A stretch of DNA of 64,000 nt from positions 22,645,879 through 22,709,878 of the forward strand of contig CAJQUN010000003.1 in NCBI GenBank assembly GCA_907163345.1, given 5' to 3'. Position numbers and translations under genes: made by a program. Position 1 is the stretch's first letter, and each line of letters begins with the position of its first letter. This DNA comes from Haberlea rhodopensis. Lineage: Eukaryota; Streptophyta; Magnoliopsida; Lamiales; Gesneriaceae. The notes below the pieces were generated by a model. The model had not been told where the DNA came from and ran no database searches. It worked only from the letters and a program-made list of their open reading frames with translations. Below are positions 46,120 to 57,809 of this stretch, one piece after another.

Positions 46120-46440
46120 ATGGATCATCCTACACTATTGTGCTCTATCCCTACTATGTCCTCATTTATATTTAAAGGTATGTTATCATGTTTTATCGTC
46201 GTTAATGAAGTCTTCTTTGGTCTCCATGTAATATGCCTATTTATCATAGTCTCATATCGTCTAGTACATGTTCATACCATTTTACTCGCATCTCACGAAA
46301 TTTTTCCTTTGATAGGCTCAACCCCGACTTTCGCTACAATGTTCTCATTTCTTATCTTGTCCATCTTTGTATCTCCTCACATCCATCTTAACATCCTTAT
46401 CTCGGCAACTCTTATCTTCTGTTTGTGCACTTGATTGTAT
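46120..46440 (-). mobile_element. RTE-type LINE remnant (antisense here)
   Basis: Translated on the minus strand with one or two interruptions, it gives KMLRWM followed by a G-D-T..DKIRNENI..KVGVEPI sequence, then KWYEHV. This matches the conserved LRWMxGHTRxDKIRNEDI, KVGVAPI and RWFGHV segments that I know from the end of plant RTE-clade reverse transcriptases. The plus-strand 104-codon frame is a shadow of it. Confidence 0.6.
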
Positions 46441-47220
46441 ATATAACTTGGGCTTTGTTATGAACGATGATTGAGAACCTAATAGGTTTCTAGACTTTTC
46501 CTCTACCAAATTCTAAATGGAAAAGAAACAATTTCCTCTGGCATAGCGAAATTTTTGACACGAGCAAGCGTTTTCAAATCGTTGGCATCCTCATTCCTTG
46601 AATATTATCTTATTTTTTGGTCTTGACCAAAAAAAAAAAAGAAAGAAAAAGAAAAGCAATTGTTCTGAGTGGATTAGTTCATTTATTGCATGAGATACAA
46701 AGATTTGTTTTGTCAACTACTCATGAGCTAGCTCTCGAGAGCTGGCTTTCAAATAGTTCAGTGAAAAACGTGGTGGAAATTATAAAGATTAAAGATCTTT
46801 CAATGCAGCCAACTTGAATTTTCACTAATCTTGCGTTTTCCAAATTTCCCCACCATCGTAATGGCTTATCCCTTGGATTGTTAGCTGCAAACTTTTTAAG
46901 TCGGGTCATAAAGTAAACATTGCTTTCAAAATAAGCTGTTCACTTTAAAAAAAAAAAAATTGTTTTAACAAAAAATTCCATCAAGAATTCTTCACTTCCT
47001 CTGCCTTAGGCTCAAAATATGGATCTTTGTGGTGTCTAACGGGTGATTCGATATTTGCTTTTATTGTAATTTTGCAATAAAATGGAATCCAACTTTCTGA
47101 GTAAAAGTGATTCGAAATTAAGTACATCATAACTTGCATCAAGCCACGTGATTCCGAATCAAAATCTTATAAGTATTATCGTGGGGTCAAATGAAGCTTC
47201 CGAATGGTTAAACAACGTTT
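46441..47220. other. Spacer, no gene seen
   Basis: AT-rich with poly(A) runs. The short frame at 46617-46817 has no family resemblance. Confidence 0.5.
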
Positions 47221-47353
47221 AAATATCCATTCGCCACGCCCCTAGGGTCGAAGTGGCATTAGTGCTTCACTTGAAGCCTGGGGTCTCGCTTTCGAGCCCC
47301 ATTCTCCCGCAATCCCCCGTGCATGCTTGTAATTAATAAAAAAATATCCATTC
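47221..47353 (+). mobile_element. SINE with 12-bp target duplication
   Basis: A 109-bp body (47233-47341) is bounded by the perfect direct repeat AAATATCCATTC (47221-47232 and 47342-47353). It has an A-box-like TGGCATTAGTG and a B-box-like CTTTCGAGCCCC, and ends in 'aattaataaaaaa'. These are the hallmarks of a tRNA-derived, LINE-mobilised element. Confidence 0.85.
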
Positions 47354-47816
47354 ACAACATATGGATAAATGCCACATGTTTTGTAGTTGTGTGTAAAAAG
47401 CGTTTTCTAATAGACATGAATCATCTACTACACATAAAGAGTAAGATTGGATCGCCATTCGCAACAAAAATTTGGACCTGTCTTTATGTTTCGGATATGT
47501 TGAACTGCATGTGTTTGACTAACCTTGATCCAGATTATAACTGAATCGGCCAACACCCAAGAACCTTAAAATTAAGAACAGTTCCATGTAAAATTACAGG
47601 GACAATTCTCACTGATCCAAACAGCATACAATCAACATGTAAGAAATACGTACAAGATTAAATTTAGTGCCCGCAGCTGAGGCATCTTAACAGAGCGGTA
47701 ACGTTGAAATTTGTTCCTACATGACCCAATTAATCCAGTATTATGGTACATATCTCATACTTCAGAGAGATGGCACACAGATAAATCTTGGTGCCAAAAC
47801 ATGAAGTATTCAGGTA
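47354..47816. other. Spacer and 3' UTR of the phosphofructokinase gene
   Basis: No gene was seen. The part nearest 47816 is the likely 3' UTR on the minus strand. Confidence 0.5.
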
Positions 47817-50800
47817 TCAATGTGCTTTTAGTTCATTAGTGTTCATGTCTGTTTTACCTGAGTTCTCGTCTTCCCCACTTCTTCCATCATCTAGCAATTG
47901 AGTTGGAGGCTCTATTTCTTTCTTGAATTCGTCGACCTCTTTAGGGCTTAGGAAGCTCGGTTGATTAGTTGAAGATAGAAGCCTTGCCCACATCCGATCA
48001 GTAATGACAACATGGTTTTGCCTTTCAGTAATACGCTGCATCCAAACATTTTTTGGGTTATGGGCACATGATATCGAGTGCAGAGCCAAATCATCATTTT
48101 TATTACATTTAACTTTTTACCACTCTCGAAAATAACTCTATCATCGTCTTATAATCTAACCAAATGAATTTTTACAGTTGAAAACAGCCCACAACTATTT
48201 AAAAAAATAAATAATTCCATATATACCTATATGGCGTGTTTCTTTTCTTCAAAAATTTTGAAAAAAATCCTTTACGTTTTCTTCTATTATCTAAATATAA
48301 CACATGTAGCGTTACTACTCTCATCTGTCTGTTCGTATTATGCCCTCAGTAACTAAATTCTGACTTCGTGACTTGTTGGACATCAAGGAGCATGAGACCA
48401 CATAATCTATTAATTTAAGACGTAAGAATAGATAGAACTCACATTGAAAGGAATGTACGTCTGCCGGCCATTGACAAGCCCACTAGTGAAGCCAGTGTAC
48501 CCTGCCATTGCCCCATGAACAGCACTTTGAGCAAGGAGTGTACAATACACATTGTCGGATGCATTGCTAGGAATAGCACGTATCATGTAAGTTGGATCTG
48601 GCGCCAGATTGTTAAGTTAGTTCCCAGTATTACCAAGAAATTGGATGAAATAATTTCATCATGAGTGTACTGACCTATGTATTTTAGAGTAATCGGGATT
48701 TTACGCTGCCGCAGAAAATGTTCCTGTAAAAAGAGAAGCGACAATTCAATTTATCAACATAATTTCAATTTCATGTTCATGAATTGTCTTGTTCTCTGTT
48801 TATCAAACATATTTGTTCCATATGATTTTATCAAGAAACATATAGAATGGTAATAATGAACATCCTGATGGAAATCTACCTTTATTTTTTGGGCAATCCA
48901 CAAGCCAACGTCTTGAAGTAGCTTATTCCCTGATGCATCTTGTTCAATTTTTGCTGTAAGAAGCTCCTGTCCTGCTCCTTCAGCTATAACAATGACCATA
49001 TGTCCATTTTCCTTGAGCCTTTTTTCGATGTATTCATAAAGTCCACCTTTTCCTTCAAGATAAAATGGTGATTCCGGAATCAAACAGCAGTCAACATCTC
49101 GGCTAGCCAGAGTAGCATACATTGTGATAAATCCTGTACCAAGAATCCCAACAAGCATAAGAAATAATAATTATGCAAGCATAAAAAAAAATTAAAAATA
49201 GTAATTGTAAAGCTTAAAGAGGATCCGACTCATGCTTTCTAAGGTCTCCAAATGTTTCTGTTATCTTAACAACTGTGAAATAATGAGGTTCATATGCTTA
49301 ATTACCCATCTTTATGTTAAGTATGTGGTAAAGTACATGCAAATACAGCTTTTCACCATCCACAAAAGGGTTGGGGTGCAGAGTGAAGTCCTTCAAATAA
49401 TTATGGCTCATTTATTGCTGCTGTCTACGTATTGAAGCGTATAAAATCCCATCTTACCACAGTAGCGACCCATTAGTTTCACTACACCAATTCCATTCTC
49501 CGCGCTCTCAGCTTCAACATGTGCAGCATTTATGGCACGTTGTGCTTCCTCTACAGCGGTATCAAAACCAAATGACTTGTCAATAACCTGATAACATAAG
49601 CCAATGCATTACTGAATCTTTCCAGGAATGAAATACAATAAGTTCTATGCACAAAGAAGACCATAAAGAAAAGGCTCAACACACACTCAAATAATAGTAA
49701 AAGTGAAAAAAATTCTGAAGTTGAGGGTCATCTATTAACCAGAAAATTTGGAAGAGACATGTCAGCACTGCAAGATATAACACGGTGGTTGGTCTTAAAA
49801 ACCACAGCTTTTACATCTTGCGAAAAGAAAAGTTGGAAGCTCAAAATTTAAAAACGGAACCGTTCCATGCGAAGGTCCATCTGGTGTTTATTTTGAGTTG
49901 ATAACATGTGAGGAACCATTGCAAAAAAATATCCAAATAATAAGTGAAGAATGACAGATACCGGAATATCATTGTCAATTGTCTTGGGTATTCCAGCAAC
50001 AACAACCTTCAGGCCCCGCTTCCTGATTTCCTATTAACAAACAAAAAAAAGTAATGCCCACTCTCCAGAAAAATATCTCATCAAAAGTCAAGCATCTATC
50101 ATAAAAAATCATAATATGATGAAAAATGGCATTGAACCAGCAAGCAGCATGCTATTTCAATCAACAAATCCATAACAGATAATTACCCTCAATCTGAGAT
50201 AGGGGTCAATCAGGACAAACTGCTGCTTAGATATCTCCAGAAAAGCCCAAAAAAACGAAAAAGATGCAAATAATGCAAAATGTTGTAAGACATGCATGAT
50301 AAACAGACTGACAAACAGATGCTCTAATGGTGCTCTTCAGAGAGATGCTTGATGTGATGCATCTCTAAGCCTATTGTAAGTAGCATACTCCCTAAATAAT
50401 GATACCTCATAGATTACAGATGCTCCTTTTTGGGTGCCATCTCCTCCAATTATATAAACCTGAGCCAGTAATACTGTTCATCAGAGCCAAAGTGCAGTTT
50501 ATGATAAGCCAAAACAGTAGATGATTCTTATAATATTAAGTACAATCCCGCACTTGCCTGGTTAATTCCACGGTCCTGAATACTGTCAACAATCTTAATG
50601 GTATCATGGCCCCCTCGAGATGTTCCCAGGATTGTTCCACCACGCTTATGTATGTCATTGACAACCTTTGGAGTCAAAGTAATCGTATTCTTTGAATAAA
50701 AACCCCTATAGCCTCCCTATAAGAAGTTTACATAAAATGACAAAATTAAATATCTTCAATAAAATAAAAAAGGACATGTTAATGATAAACTGATCCCATG

Positions 50801-53484
50801 AGATTCACAATAGTAATCGAAACGATGCTTGAAAGGGAAAAAACAGTGAGCAGTAGAGCAAGTCTCATGATATAAATGTCCAAGCAATGAAAGACAATGC
50901 TAAACATTCCAAAATAGAGATAATCATGATCAAAATTAATGATTAGCCAACTTAAATATGTTAATGATAAACTGACTTTACGAGTTTCACAACAGCAATC
51001 AAAATGATGTTTGGAAGGGAAAAACAGTGAGCAGTAGAGCACGTCTCATAATCTAAATGTCTAAGATCACGAAAGACAATGCTAACCCTGTCAAAATAGA
51101 GATCATCGTGATTAAAATTAATGATTAGCCAACTTACATCAATTCCAAGGACTTTGTTGACCCTATACATATAATCGAGGCTGTGTACAATTTCCCTGAT
51201 CACAGTGTTCAGCCCCGGGCATAAGCCGCCACAAGTCACGATACAAGCATTCACCTCATCTGAAGAAAAATAGACCTGCACAGCACCGAAATCTAACCAA
51301 AATTTGCACAATTCTCCTGATGCTTGCACGTAAGTAGAAGGAACACACCTTTTCACGAGGTCCAGCTCGCCGAAAATGTACTCCTCTTGGAGTGTCCTTG
51401 TGAACAACAATCTGTAAAGAGATGACCAATTGCGACAAAGCTTCTTTAAGAATATTTGCAACCACTGATAGAAAGAAAACAAAAGGTTGGAATCTTCTGG
51501 GTGGGTTTACGTTATTAACCATTGAAATTGTGAACACATATATACTAATGAACTGCTGCGAAAGTTTGTGAAAATGTAAACTGAAAAAGATGAAGAGTAT
51601 GTGACAAGGCAAATAATTGTCTAGAATTATTGAAGTAGACGATAAGATAGACAAGCATACAGAATTCACAAAGCTCACACCCCAAAACTCAGCAACATGA
51701 ATTAAAACATATATAGACAAATTAGAGGAATTGCATAATACACGTTAGAGAAACATGCATTGCGTCACACCCAATGCATAAAAGTGTCAATGTTCGATCA
51801 TCTTTTTTATCATTTTTTCTGAAAATGTCAATGATGACCTCTCAGCATTTTCCTATGATCTTTATATCTGCGTTATTGTTCAGCACGTTTTACCCTATCA
51901 TTCCATGAGCATGTTGTTGCCTGAAATCTGTTCGCCTACATGCATGCTTTGACCAAGGTTCAGAGTAGCAAAATTGAAAATAAAAGTAAATTTTTTTTAA
52001 AAATAAGTTGAATGGTATCACTCACTTTTTGAGGGACACTGTCATCCATGTCAACAAAGTACTGCCTGAAACATCACAAACCATATATTATCATGAACAA
52101 AAGTAAAACATGGCAAACAAGTTCCAAGATACCCATACAAGGAAAGATAACAGTAAGTTCAACTCACTTAACAACTGAATATGCAGGGTTGGAGCGTAGT
52201 GGATTAGGATAAGTCTGCCAAAATATCAAGTATCAAAAATTAAAAACAGATAAGGATTAAAAAATTAATGACATAACTACCGAGAAACACAGATATGTGA
52301 TAAGCCATCCCACTACATTCAGTCTCTCTAAATGAGTAAATGGTCATTTTACTGATCCATATTACTACTAATTAAAAAAAAACCAACTCAACTTGTCAAA
52401 AATAAGTCTTGGAACATGGTTATTTAGTTAGGCCACTCCACTGGATCAGAGGAGAAATTCTGATTGAAACCAAAACTTTCAAAATAACTCACTTGACATG
52501 ATTTCGGGTCGGTATCTTTGTGTGTGCTTGCCTTCAAAAGATAGATTGGAAAAATCTTAAAGAACAACAGATTACTCTCACCGGTATATTGATCTCATTA
52601 TAAATCATAATTATATCAATCTTGTGCTAATCATCAATTGCAACTCACCAGTTAAAAAAAATTCAAGCATTTAGCTCATCTTGAAATGCTACATTTATCA
52701 TATTAGGTTCTAATTCCGCAGATTCCAATAAAATAAATTCATCATGATGCTGAATAATTCTAAACCCAAATTACTACACTGAAATCCTTTCGACGCGATC
52801 TTTAAGAAAATAAATAATCTTCAAATTGATAGTCAAGTCTATAGATACCATAAAAGCATGGGATCAATAACATATTTCCTTCACAACATCAAATCAGTCC
52901 AATACTTGAACTCAAATGCACCAATACTGCACAAAAGATACATATAGTGATCCTACAATAACATAAAATGGTTACAATACCAAATAAACTTAAATTCATC
53001 AAAACATGATCATGTAACATTACAAACTTTCAAATGTTATAATTTACAATTACACATCAATTCCTCTATATCATTAAACATATCACCAAACTAAATTCTT
53101 AAATTCGTAATTGTGCAAAGCAGAAAAAGCTTAATGACATCAGAACATGCATAATCATACATCAAAGACGCAATATAAATATTTAAGCAAAAGCAATGAT
53201 AGATTCAAATTTATCTAGCATGCTTACGAACTAGAATTCATAATAAATCAAGCAATAATACGCACTAAGATCTTTAAAAAGCCAGAACAATAACGTGACA
53301 CAACTTGCACATAGTACAACATTATTAAACACATCTAATTATTAATACAGATGCAGATATGCAATATGAAGCGAAAACATACAGGGAGATCAGATATGTA
53401 ATCGGTCAGATGAGGTACATCTTGAAGAACGTATCCGAACTCTCCGTTAACCACCTTCATCTGAAAATTGTCCTCCGATCCCAT
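47817..53484 (-). CDS. ATP-dependent 6-phosphofructokinase (plant cytosolic PFK)
   Basis: Phosphorylates fructose 6-phosphate to fructose 1,6-bisphosphate, the committed step of glycolysis. Thirteen exons: 53383-53484, 52168-52214, 52026-52065, 51349-51411, 51138-51275, 50558-50716, 50406-50459, 49962-50030, 49458-49587, 48880-49133, 48675-48723, 48443-48597 and 47817-48035. They close in phase to 492 aa. There is no transit peptide (MGSEDNFQMK start), so a cytosolic PFK of the PFK3/6/7 type is likely. Motifs: CGGLCPGLN (~99-107); GGDGTQKGA (~188-196), whose second GDG Gly marks ATP rather than pyrophosphate as donor; PKTIDND (~216-222) with catalytic Asp; MGRYCGF (~263-269); PESPF (~287-291); and ITDRMWARLLSSTNQPSF near the end. 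Intron 6 has a GC donor (CAG|GCAAGT). Intron 5 contains a tandem duplication that includes its own donor region. Confidence 0.95.
50781..51144. repeat. 182-bp tandem duplication in PFK intron 5
   Basis: The units start 'aatgataaactga' at 50781 and 50963 and share 'aaacagtgagcagtagagca' and 'aaaattaatgattagccaac'. The second unit contains the active donor at the exon 5 end (caacttac on the plus strand). In the first unit the same spot is 'caacttaa', so the duplicated donor is dead. Confidence 0.85.
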
Positions 53485-54048
53485 ATTCTCTCCCAAATCT
53501 CAAGCTTCCACTTAATGATGATCAAATACAACAAGAAAGAAAAAATAAACCGAAATTGCGACTACTGAAATGGTAATTACGCATTTAAAAATTGGTGGGT
53601 GGAAAGAGAGAATAATCCTGAGCTTCACGTGGATCCGTGACTTTAGGGTTGTAAGAATTTTACAAAATTATGATTTTTTAACTATTAAAACAGGGATAAT
53701 GCATTAATACTTATATACATATTCCTAGTTCAGACTAAAGTTTCCATTAATCCAATTTAATCCTTAAAGTTTTAAAATTTTCTCGATCCAGTCCTCAACA
53801 TTGAATCGGTTGTGTGAACAAAACAGAATGATAGGGAATATTTTTAAAATTTTAGGGACTAAACCGGATCTGATTTGTTCTCAATTCAATACCTAAAATT
53901 TTAAAAAATTATTAATTTAGTCGTCTCCCTTTATTTCTCATGGCCGACTTAATGTTGGGCGCTGAATTGAGAATGTTTTGAAATTTTAGACTAAATTGGG
54001 TCACCAAAAATTTTTAAGCACCGGATCAAGAATGATATCAAACTTATT
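53485..54048. other. 5' flank of the PFK gene with repeat-like DNA
   Basis: PFK promoter/5' UTR side. From about 53750 to 54048, 'aaagttttaaaattttctcg' and 'ttaaaattttagggactaaa' recur in opposite orientations, suggesting a decayed inverted-repeat element. No gene was seen. Confidence 0.4.
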
Positions 54049-54407
54049 AAAACAGGTAGGGGTGGGAATTGGGAATACTAAAGGCATACCCGAACCTGAA
54101 TATGTCGGGTACCCGAAATTCGGGTTTCGGGTACCCGAACCTTGAATTTTTATTTTTTTATTTTTTTAAAGATGCGCTATACAGATTTAAACCTAAAAAA
54201 ATATTTTTTTATTTTTAAAAGGAAATCGAGTTCGGGTATCCGAACCCGAACAATTTTTCTTCCAAACCCCTACCAGAATCCCGTCCCGAACCAGCCACTA
54301 TCCGATCGGGAAATACCCAATTATCCCGAAAAACCAGATTATCCTGACCCGATCGGGTCGGGTCGGGACCCGAATTCCCGAACCCGTTTCCCACCCCTAA
54401 AAACAGG
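54049..54407. mobile_element. hAT-type MITE with perfect 8-bp duplication
   Basis: The body 54057-54399 (343 bp) starts TAGGGGTGGGAA and ends TTCCCACCCCTA, a perfect 12-bp terminal inverted repeat. It is flanked by AAAACAGG at 54049-54056 and 54400-54407. The subterminal regions are rich in 'gggtacccgaa' motifs. No coding capacity. Confidence 0.95.
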
Positions 54408-55443
54408 TGGCGCCACTCTATAATTACTGCTGGTACAAGTATGTATGGTTGAGGTACAATATTTGATTGTTGTGAATTGTTGAAGATTCTGGTCAACAAC
54501 ATCCTGCGGTCATATTCAGGTCAAATCCACTTCGAGTATCGGAATTCGGATTGGCAAGTGGCAATTAGTACCCAACTGATAAAATGGTAGAAGAATACTA
54601 ATCACATTATGCAGGTGTATTAGAAAAGCCCTACTCCCGATTTGCGGACTCTCGCTTTCTCCAACCGTGGCCATCTCTTCATTAATCGCTGATGCGAGCC
54701 GCAACCGGGCTTCCGCCGCAGCGCAGCCGTTAAAGCCTTCGTCTCATCTTCTTACTCGTTAAATCATGGATCACCCGAGCTGAATGAAATGACAGTTGTC
54801 CGTGTCTCGTTGAAATTTTAGGTGAAATCTCGGTTTATCTCTCTCCTTTGTATATATAAGTCTGTAAATGTGCCACAGTATTAGGTTCGAACTATGAGTT
54901 TACTATCAGCAATCGAACCATTATGTGTATTTATGATCACTCTTAGTCTTAGATGACCAAAATTGAAGGATACGGCCACCATATTTTGTTTTCTATGAAG
55001 ATACTGTGGGGATACATTTTAATTGAAGGTATTTTGTAGAACCATTAGTCAATTTGATTTGCTCAATTTGATTTTTGAATTTGGGTAAAAAAAAAATTCC
55101 TTCATTTCTCGATTGCACCCCTTTGCCTTGCTATGAAACTAGGCATTGAAAAGAAATCCTCCCTACCCAAAGGAACAGCTTGATCACTTCTCTTATAATG
55201 GATCCCGGGCTCTTATTGACGCATTAAAAATATCCTTAGCATAAACCAAAGGATCCAGTTAACTGGTTGGTCGGAGTAAAGTCGACTGTGGTTGGTTGTT
55301 ACCATCAAGATACCATCTCTGTAGCATGTTGACAAAGTATGGCATTTTTTTCACGCCTCTTGGCTTTAATGTGTTTATGGTACATATCTAGAGCTAGGTG
55401 GATGCCAAAGGATTTTATTATCTCCCTTGAATACCATATCAAA
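54408..55443. other. Spacer, no gene recognised
   Basis: 54516-54740 is relatively GC-rich but no frame has family resemblance. The end is the 5' flank of the coiled-coil pseudogene. Confidence 0.45.
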
Positions 55444-57195
55444 ATGAAGCCAAAAACCACCGAGGCACATCAGAGGCCAAGAACTCTTCAGGATGGGGGC
55501 CCAAACTGGATCCTTGTGGCAGGTGGTGCGTTGCTGACTACCTTGTCAATCCGCCTGGGCTATAAACTTAAGCAGGTTCTTGATACCAACCAACCGATGG
55601 CTAGGAGCCAAAGTTTGAAAGGTAGCGTAAGTTAAAGTGTCTTGTTCTTGAAAATGTAAGTTTACTTTATGAAAGTTGCTTCTAGTGCAGGATATAGAAA
55701 ACCTATGGATCGAAGTAATCAGCAGCAGCTCCATGCACGCAGATGCTTTTTGTTTTCGTCAAGATGAAGATGGTTGCTACAACTACTGCCCTAATCACAT
55801 ATGTTTCCCTATATTGGTTTAAGTTAGTAATCAAACTTCGTGTTTATCCCACCCGCCCTTGTTAGTATATCATAATTTTTATAAATTCTTTTGTTGGTTC
55901 TTTTTATGTTGATTATATGACTGCTTCCATAATTATTACTTTAATTTTTAACAACTAAACTTATGGAGTGAGAACAGCGTACAAAACTTTATTTTAATTG
56001 TGCTTATAAACACCAGCTTCAAGCAATGGTTATCATTTGCTAATTATTGTAAATGGACACTTTGCACCAATAGGTAGAATGATAAAAAAGTGAAAGCTGT
56101 GTTAACGTTTACTAATGACTCACATGATCCGGGTCCTTTTTATACCTACCTGATAAATGCAATCTGCCAATCACGTTGATGGTTGTTTCAGTTAAATCAG
56201 TGTTTGCTTGTTTCAGAATTGCTGTGACGTTCAAATAGTATTCTTTTGTTAATATATTTAATATGTCTTCTAATTTATGTTACATGCACAGAATCGAGGA
56301 ATGTGGTGGAAGTCAAACAGAACAGCGACAGCCAAATGATGTCAGAACCTGAATGTCTATTCCCCTTGTGACTGTTCCGACTCCTGAGTTCAACAAAGAG
56401 AATGGTGTGTTGTGCTCATCTTCTCCTGACCGCCTTGAGCTGCCCCAAAAGCCTTTCCACCAGTCGAACAGCTCCGAATCACCTTGTGTTTCCGAATCCG
56501 GTTCTGACATTTACAGCAAGCGGGAAGTCATACAAAAGTTGAGACAACAATTGAAGAGAAGAGATGATAGGATACTTGAAATGCAGGATCAAATTGCAGG
56601 CCTTCAGAACTCCCATAAGCGTGCAGCTTTCACATTCTTCCAACCTTCAATCTTTACTGGATGCTGTGAACATGGATTTGTTTGATTCGGAGAGGGAAAT
56701 CCAGCGATTAAGAAAAGCCATCACAGATCATTGTGTCGGACACATTAGCTCTGGTGAGAAGTCTCCTAATGTTCCCACTCGGCCAGCTGAGTGGAAGAAT
56801 GGTCATACAAATGGATTTCTTGAAATTGGGTTTCATTGTTGCCGCCCTTAAGGGCAATGCCCTCAGGGGCATCATCCACCATCCATTTAGAATCTTTTTT
56901 TTTTCTTTTTAAAAAAAAGATTCCAAATGAATAGTGATGATGTCCCTAAGGGCACTACCCTTAAGGGCATCATCAAACAAACCTTGAAAGTGAAAGGAAT
57001 TCTGATTTGTCAGAGAAAACACGAGAGGATGGAGAAAGGATTGAACTTTTAAAGAGGGAAGTTAGTGAGTTGAAGGAATTGATTGAAGGAAAAGACTACT
57101 TGCTGCAAAGCTATAAGGAGCAGAAATCCGAGCTCTCGATGATTATCAAAGAGTTGCAGCAGAGATTAGATTCTCAGCTTCCAAATATTTTCTAG
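55444..57195 (+). pseudogene. Coiled-coil protein gene, frameshifted and MITE-interrupted
   Basis: I recognise the text as a plant coiled-coil protein of unknown function but cannot name it. Exon A (55444-55626, ends with GTAAGT) encodes a short membrane-type segment, WILVAGGALLTTLSIRLGYK. A short exon B near 55691 carries FRQDEDGCYNYC. The last exon (from 56291) encodes PLVTVPTPEFNKENG, a Ser-rich linker, then a coiled coil (KREVIQKLRQQLKRRDDRIL, DSEREIQRLRKAI) ending IKELQQRLDSQLPNIF and stop. Damage: about one base is lost near 56353 (after SEPE), one is gained near 56611 (the CCC run after LQNS), and a 155-bp MITE sits in the exon after NGFLE. The two indels cancel overall but scramble about 85 codons between them. 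Exon B's 3' end could not be placed. Confidence 0.7.
56819..56991. mobile_element. MULE-like MITE, copy 2, inside a coding exon
   Basis: The body 56828-56982 (155 bp) has the same family features as 10056-10201 in reverse: 'cctcaggggcatcatccacc', 'agaatctttttttt', 'aaaaaaaagattc' and 'catcatcaaacaaac'. The flanks CTTGAAATT (56819-56827) and CTTGAAAGT (56983-56991) match at 8 of 9. Removing the element and one flank restores a continuous coding phase across the site, so the insertion postdates the gene. Confidence 0.88.
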
Positions 57196-57699
57196 GCAGG
57201 TTCAGTTTCTTGTGCATTCTTGTGTGGCTTCCTCATCAATTCTTTGTTTTTCTTTTTCGATTTGCGAAGTTTTAATTTTGAAAATGCTCAATTCCTTTCA
57301 AGGTTGTATAGATTCCTCAGGGATTGACCCATTTTAAGTGATTATCCTGTGATCAATGGAGTCGAAACTGTGTGCTAGTTAGTAGCTAGCAATGATGGAT
57401 AGTTGGCATCTCCCCTGACGATCCATCGCCATAAAGATATCAAATTTAAGTTATAATACAATCATAATCTCAAATTTGTGTATTACAAACTGTTACAATA
57501 ATTCCAGAAAAAAGGTTTACATTTTTGCAAAGACAATGTCCACATGTCGAATAACTTGAAACGGCCTGTTGTAATTGTAATATGATAAATCTAACATTTC
57601 TGAGGTCACAATAAAAAATGCCCCGTCATCCAAAAAATTATAAAATAACACTCATAATTAAAATAAATCAAATGAAAAGCCTAAAATGAAGATTTTATT
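57196..57699. other. 3' flank of the coiled-coil pseudogene
   Basis: AT-rich, no gene seen. Confidence 0.5.
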
Positions 57700-57809
57700 T
57701 TTTTTTACGGGGGAGGAACTAATTATTTTTGCACCAAATACGACTCGTACTTGAGTATACCCAAAGTAGGTAATGAACTTTTTACCACCGGGTTAAGCCT
57801 GGGAGCTCC
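57700..57809 (-). mobile_element. Decayed tRNA-type SINE, copy 2
   Basis: Second copy of the family at 45575-45685. On the minus strand it begins CGGAGCTCCCAGGCTTAACC, with an A-box-like TTAACCCGGTGGTAAAA and a B-box-like CAAGTACGAGTCG. Confidence 0.5.

Noticed and set aside
46120..46434. 104-codon plus-strand frame, hydrophobic
   Set aside because: It is the shadow of the RTE-type LINE remnant, which gives recognisable text on the minus strand.
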